A program made the translations under genes and the position numbers. The notes under the pieces were generated by a model. That model did not search any database. It had not been told where the DNA came from and worked only from the letters and a program-made list of their open reading frames with translations. A DNA stretch of 64,000 nt, taken from NCBI RefSeq assembly GCF_019720915.1, contig NZ_JAHKSI010000001.1, positions 2,666,001 through 2,730,000 of the forward strand, in the 5' to 3' direction. Source of the stretch: Alkalihalobacillus sp. TS-13. GTDB taxonomy: Bacteria > Bacillota > Bacilli > Bacillales > Fictibacillaceae. This document shows, piece after piece, positions 60,371 to 64,000 of the stretch; positions within the stretch are counted from its first letter, which is position 1; every line of letters starts with the position of its first letter.

Positions 60371-61125
60371 CGGACATTCACCCCTTGCTGTCTCAAATGA
60401 TCTTTTACTGCTGCGATTGATGTTTCTTTATAGTGGAAAATTGAAGCCGCTAAAGCTGCGTCCGCATCGGCTTCAACAAAAACCTCATGAAAATGCTCGG
60501 CAGATCCTGCTCCGCCTGACGCGATCACCGGAACTGTCACCGCATCCCGGACAGCCTTCGTCAACTCGATATGGAAGCCGGATTTTTCGCCATCACGGTC
60601 CATACTTGTGAGCAGCAACTCTCCGGCGCCTCGTTTTACAGCTTCCTTCGCCCAGTCGATCACTTCCCAATCCGTTGAACGCTGGCCGCCATTCGTGTAC
60701 ACACGCCATGATCCGAGCTCCTCATCATAACGAGCATCAATCGCCACGACAATGCATTGCGAGCCGAAGTATTCCGATCCGAGCGTGATCAAGTCTGGAT
60801 TTTTGACAGCTGCTGTATTCAAGGAAACCTTGTCAGCTCCAGCCCGCAGCACCCTTTTGATATCCTCCAGAGAATTGATGCCGCCCCCCACTGTAAAAGG
60901 GATCGCTAGCGTCGCAGCCACCTGTTCAACCAGGTCGATGATCACGTTCCGACGTTCATTGGAAGCGGAAATATCGAGGAAAACCAATTCATCCGCGCCT
61001 TGCTCATCGTACGCCTTCGCAAGTTCGACGGGGTCCCCCGCATCTATGATATTGACAAACTGTATGCCTTTTACGACCCGTCCATCCTTCACGTCCAGAC
61101 AGGGTACAATCCGTTTCGTTAACAT
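60367..61125 (-). CDS. hisF: Imidazole glycerol phosphate synthase, cyclase subunit HisF
   Basis: A 252-residue TIM-barrel cyclase that, with HisH, forms imidazole-glycerol phosphate and AICAR. It begins [20 protein letters not shown] (catalytic Asp11). Other blocks are [29 protein letters not shown] (Asp about 130) and [17 protein letters not shown]. The start is adjacent to the hisA stop. Confidence 0.98.
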   Translation of the reverse strand: MLTKRIVPCLDVKDGRVVKGIQFVNIIDAGDPVELAKAYDEQGADELVFLDISASNERRNVIIDLVEQVAATLAIPFTVGGGINSLEDIKRVLRAGADKVSLNTAAVKNPDLITLGSEYFGSQCIVVAIDARYDEELGSWRVYTNGGQRSTDWEVIDWAKEAVKRGAGELLLTSMDRDGEKSGFHIELTKAVRDAVTVPVIASGGAGSAEHFHEVFVEADADAALAASIFHYKETSIAAVKDHLRQQGVNVR

Positions 61126-61860
61126 CTATTGACCTACCTTTTCTAGTGCTTCTGAAAGAGTGAAACGCTCCGTATACAGCGCCTTCCCTACAATCGCACC
61201 TTCGATTCCATCCTTCTGCCGTCCAGCCAAAACCTGAAGATCGTCCAGAGAGCTGACGCCTCCAGAGGCAATCACCTCAGCGCCTGATTCCTTCGCAAGC
61301 TCCGCGATCGCTTCGACATTCGGGCCTTCGAGCGTTCCATCACGTGAAATATCGGTAAAAATGAAGTGCCGGGCTCCAGTAGCAGCAAGGTCCTTCGCAA
61401 GTTCGACAGCCTTCACTTCCGAGTTGTCGATCCAGCCTTCTGTCGCCACATAACCATCACGGGCATCGAGTCCGATCGCGATCCGCTCCCCGTATTTCTG
61501 CAGCATCTCCTTCGTGAATGCTGGATTTTTAACCGCGACACTCCCTAAAATAACTCGGTCCACACCATTTTTCAAATAAAACTCAATATCCTCTTCGGAC
61601 CGGATCCCACCGCCGACCTGCACCTTCACATCAAGATCGGAGGCCACCTGAAGGACATGCTTGTGGTTCACTTTTTCCGCAGATTTAGCACCGTCCAAGT
61701 CGACCATATGGATCCAACTCGCACCCTGCTCCGCAAAATGCTTCGCCATCTCAAACGGGGAGTCGCCATAGACGGTCTCCTGATCATAATCCCCCTGAAA
61801 AAGCCGTACGCATTTGCCGCCACGCATATCAATCGCTGGATACAGTTCAAATCGCTTCAT
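61126..61860 (-). CDS. hisA: ProFAR isomerase HisA
   Basis: A 244-residue TIM-barrel isomerase for the fourth step of histidine synthesis. [20 protein letters not shown] contains catalytic Asp; further [35 protein letters not shown] and [14 protein letters not shown] (second catalytic Asp). ATG at 61860, after GAGGAGGCAGAAGG, lies within the end of hisH (14-base overlap). The longer frame to 61887 is not supported. Confidence 0.98.
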   Translation of the reverse strand: MKRFELYPAIDMRGGKCVRLFQGDYDQETVYGDSPFEMAKHFAEQGASWIHMVDLDGAKSAEKVNHKHVLQVASDLDVKVQVGGGIRSEEDIEFYLKNGVDRVILGSVAVKNPAFTKEMLQKYGERIAIGLDARDGYVATEGWIDNSEVKAVELAKDLAATGARHFIFTDISRDGTLEGPNVEAIAELAKESGAEVIASGGVSSLDDLQVLAGRQKDGIEGAIVGKALYTERFTLSEALEKVGQ

Positions 61861-62494
61861 CCTTCTGCCTCCTCTCCACATAATCACCGAAGTTTTTCAG
61901 AATTTCCATGCCAGCATCGCTGCTTTTTTCCGGATGGAATTGCGCTCCGAAAATATGGCCGCGGCCAACGACAGCCGGAACCTCTTCAAAATAGTCAGCC
62001 GTTGCAAGCAACACAGTTCTGTCCTCCGTCTGCACCAAAAACGAATGCACGAAATAGACGAAGTCCGTTTTAAGATTCTGCAATAAAGGAGAATCAGGCT
62101 GTTGGATGATCATCCGATTCCATCCCATGTGCGGCACCTTATATGTAGTCCCATCAGCCGTAATTCCCGGAAAGCGCACAACACGTCCAGGTAGAAGACC
62201 GAGCCCATCCGTCAATCCGTTCTCTTCACTTTCCTCGAATAAAAGCTGCATGCCGAGACAAATTCCGAAAAGCGGCTTCCCGGCTCCCACCTCGTCAACA
62301 ATGAACTGTGCCATCCCGTCTTTATTCAATGCATGCATCGCATCTTTAAAAGCACCTACACCCGGCAGCAGCAACGCATCCGCCGTAGCTAGCTCTTCCT
62401 TTCGCTCTGAGATGAAATGATCGATTTCCAATCGTTTCAGCGCATTTTGTACCGAGTGGAGGTTTCCCATTCCATAATCGACAATCCCGATCAT
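61847..62494 (-). CDS. hisH: Imidazole glycerol phosphate synthase, glutaminase subunit HisH
   Basis: A 215-residue class I glutamine amidotransferase supplying ammonia to HisF. It begins [20 protein letters not shown]. The nucleophile is Cys in [18 protein letters not shown] (about 81), and the His-x-Glu is in [15 protein letters not shown]. Its stop overlaps hisA; its start abuts the hisB stop. Confidence 0.98.
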   Translation of the reverse strand: MIGIVDYGMGNLHSVQNALKRLEIDHFISERKEELATADALLLPGVGAFKDAMHALNKDGMAQFIVDEVGAGKPLFGICLGMQLLFEESEENGLTDGLGLLPGRVVRFPGITADGTTYKVPHMGWNRMIIQQPDSPLLQNLKTDFVYFVHSFLVQTEDRTVLLATADYFEEVPAVVGRGHIFGAQFHPEKSSDAGMEILKNFGDYVERRQKDEAI

Positions 62495-63085
62495 TTACAG
62501 CATTCCTTTCGTTGAGGGCACGCCTTTCACCCTTGGATCGATCTGAGTAGCTTCATCCAGCGCCCGTCCCAGTGCCTTGAAGATCGCTTCGACGATATGG
62601 TGCGTGTTCGATCCTTGATGGACGATCACATGTAGGTTCATCCGCGCTTCAAGGGCAAGCTTCGATAAAAACTCGTGCACAAGCTCCGTGTCGAAAGTGC
62701 CGAGTTTTGCAGATGGAAGAGCCGCTTTCAACTCCAAGTGCGGCCGGTTGCTCAAGTCGATGACAACCTGCGCTAACGCTTCATCCATCGGTACGATTGC
62801 ATTTCCGTACCTGCGGATTCCTTTTTTATCTCCAAGTGCTTCGATCAGGGCTTGTCCTAAACAGATGCCGATGTCCTCTGTCGTATGATGATCGTCAATC
62901 TCCGTATCGCCTTCCGCATCGACCTTCAGATCAAATAACCCATGACGGGTCCAAAGATCGAGCATATGATTCAAAAACGGGACAGGAGACTGGATGTCCG
63001 AATGCCCTTCTCCGTCAATCTGGAGGCTTAGCCTGATGTTGGTTTCATTCGTCTTTCGTGAAATTTCCGCATTCCGCTCTGTCAT
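62495..63085 (-). CDS. hisB: Imidazoleglycerol-phosphate dehydratase HisB
   Basis: A 196-residue Mn-dependent dehydratase (monofunctional, without a HisN phosphatase domain). Metal-binding repeats are seen: [44 protein letters not shown] and [15 protein letters not shown]. Length is normal for Firmicutes. It is separated from hisD by three bases. Confidence 0.98.
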   Translation of the reverse strand: MTERNAEISRKTNETNIRLSLQIDGEGHSDIQSPVPFLNHMLDLWTRHGLFDLKVDAEGDTEIDDHHTTEDIGICLGQALIEALGDKKGIRRYGNAIVPMDEALAQVVIDLSNRPHLELKAALPSAKLGTFDTELVHEFLSKLALEARMNLHVIVHQGSNTHHIVEAIFKALGRALDEATQIDPRVKGVPSTKGML

Positions 63086-63088
63086 TTC

Positions 63089-64000
63089 TCACTCTTCCTC
63101 CAATCGGTAATCGATCGCTCGCGCATGGGCTTCCAACCCTTCAATTCGAGCTAGTTTACTAATCTTTCGGCCGTTTTCGAATAAAGCGTCGGTCCCATAT
63201 GAAATGATGCTTGATTTTTTCGTATAATCATCGACACTCAACGGGCTTGAAAAACGGGCTGTGCCGCTTGTCGGGAGCACGTGGTTCGGTCCTGCGAAAT
63301 AGTCCCCGATCGGCTCCGAACTGTTTTTTCCAAGAAAAATCGCTCCCGCATGCCGGATCTGTCCGAGCAGTTCGAACGGCTCATAGGCGACGATCTCAAG
63401 ATGTTCCGGGGCGAGCTCGTTGACAGCCGCAATCGCTTCTTCTTCCGTATTCGCAACATAAATGACGCCATTGCTGATTACAGACGCTTCTGCAATCGCT
63501 TTACGCGGAAGACTTTCAAGCTGGCGGATCACTTCCTTCGATGTCTCTTCCGCCACTTCGACCGACGTCGTCACAAGAATCGCAGACGCCATCTGATCAT
63601 GCTCTGCCTGGGACAAAAGATCTGCCGCCAGATGGACCGGATTCGCCGTATCATCCGCATAGATGAGGATTTCACTCGGTCCTGCAATCATATCGATGCC
63701 GACTTGGCCAAAAACTTCCCGCTTCGCCAAAGCGACATAAATATTCCCTGGTCCCACGATTTTATCGACAGGGGCAACCGAGTCTGTTCCGAACGCCAAC
63801 GCTCCGATCGCCTGGGCGCCTCCTACTTTATAAATCTCGTTGACACCACTCTCATTTGCAGCTACCAATACACTTGCCGGAAGCGTCCCATCCGGGCGAG
63901 GAGGTGTCGTCATCGCAATTCTCCCAACACCTGCTACCTTCGCCGGAATCGCCCCCATAAGGACGGATGAAGGATATTCGGCCGTACCGCCTGGAACATA
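63089..64000 (-). CDS. hisD: Histidinol dehydrogenase HisD (partial, N-terminus outside window)
   Basis: The last two steps of histidine synthesis: NAD-dependent oxidation of histidinol to histidine. The window holds the C-terminal 303 residues. The reading frame enters as [20 protein letters not shown], the classic HisD block, and continues [62 protein letters not shown] and [16 protein letters not shown] (zinc/catalytic His). It reads to the window edge, so the start is outside. Confidence 0.98.
   Translation of the reverse strand, partial: YVPGGTAEYPSSVLMGAIPAKVAGVGRIAMTTPPRPDGTLPASVLVAANESGVNEIYKVGGAQAIGALAFGTDSVAPVDKIVGPGNIYVALAKREVFGQVGIDMIAGPSEILIYADDTANPVHLAADLLSQAEHDQMASAILVTTSVEVAEETSKEVIRQLESLPRKAIAEASVISNGVIYVANTEEEAIAAVNELAPEHLEIVAYEPFELLGQIRHAGAIFLGKNSSEPIGDYFAGPNHVLPTSGTARFSSPLSVDDYTKKSSIISYGTDALFENGRKISKLARIEGLEAHARAIDYRLEEE

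Noticed and set aside
63281-63970. 229-residue plus-strand ORF opposite hisD
   Set aside because: It is the antisense shadow of a highly conserved hisD frame, with no ribosome binding site and an Arg-rich composition typical of such shadows.

Overview
The window is chromosomal DNA from a spore-forming member of the Bacillaceae (Firmicutes). It encodes an H-type small acid-soluble spore protein, Crh, WhiA, GlmR, CggR and a CtsR-controlled clpP. Gene order is close to Bacillus subtilis in three long blocks: secG-esterase-rnr-smpB-ssrA, cggR-gapA-pgk-tpiA-gpmI-eno, and his genes-yvcD-like TPR gene-trxB-yvcI-rapZ-glmR-whiA-crh. Ribosome binding sites are strong and GGAGG-like, and factor-independent terminators are plentiful.

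Layout. 1-8.3 kb: 5' part of an aconitase-family gene, a DUF2935 protein, a peptide permease, an EEP-fold hydrolase, a phosphodiesterase, sspH and a universal stress protein. 8.3-17.7 kb: an AT-rich accessory stretch with a secreted SGNH hydrolase, two exporters, a GntR regulator beside a perfect palindrome, an Lrp-type regulator divergent from a metallo-hydrolase, and broken genes (a second hisS fragment, nucleotidyltransferase-like and NUDIX-like remnants, a frameshifted racemase). It ends at the 3' end of ssrA (tmRNA), a classic island insertion site. 17.7-26.4 kb: ssrA, smpB, rnr, two tandem alpha/beta hydrolases, secG, uvsE and eno. 26.4-34.5 kb: the rest of the glycolytic operon with cggR and its operator, then a glutaredoxin-like gene and rpoN. 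34.6-40.3 kb: an auxin-efflux-type carrier, a 2-hydroxycarboxylate transporter with a cre-like site, and a CitA/DcuS-type two-component system. 40.4-49.7 kb: tRNA-Arg(CCG), an IS91-type transposase remnant, two secreted M14 peptidases, an LCP-family gene, a formate dehydrogenase with a DUF1641 partner, and clpP. 49.8-59.4 kb: small envelope proteins, a VOC protein, the crh/whiA/glmR/rapZ/NUDIX cluster, trxB and a TPR protein. 59.7-64 kb: hisIE-F-A-H-B-D in one tightly overlapping operon, open at the right edge.

The most unusual content is intergenic. At least four repeat systems recur. (a) A 13-bp palindrome GGTGCC(A/T)GGCACC is spaced at 48 bp in five separate arrays, and the spacing holds even where the DNA between palindromes has diverged. 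(b) A TGTCCG-type motif is spaced at 51-52 bp, about five helical turns, in six arrays with otherwise different unit sequences. (c) Nested hairpins carry inner loops of GTCCT type, with stem sequences that differ between copies but stay complementary. They sit inside longer interspersed elements bounded by CTTTCCGCGGG/CCCGCAGGAG sequences. (d) One array has TTTTGTAG every 20 bp. No gene in the window obviously mobilises or binds these repeats. They are the best candidates here for something undescribed.
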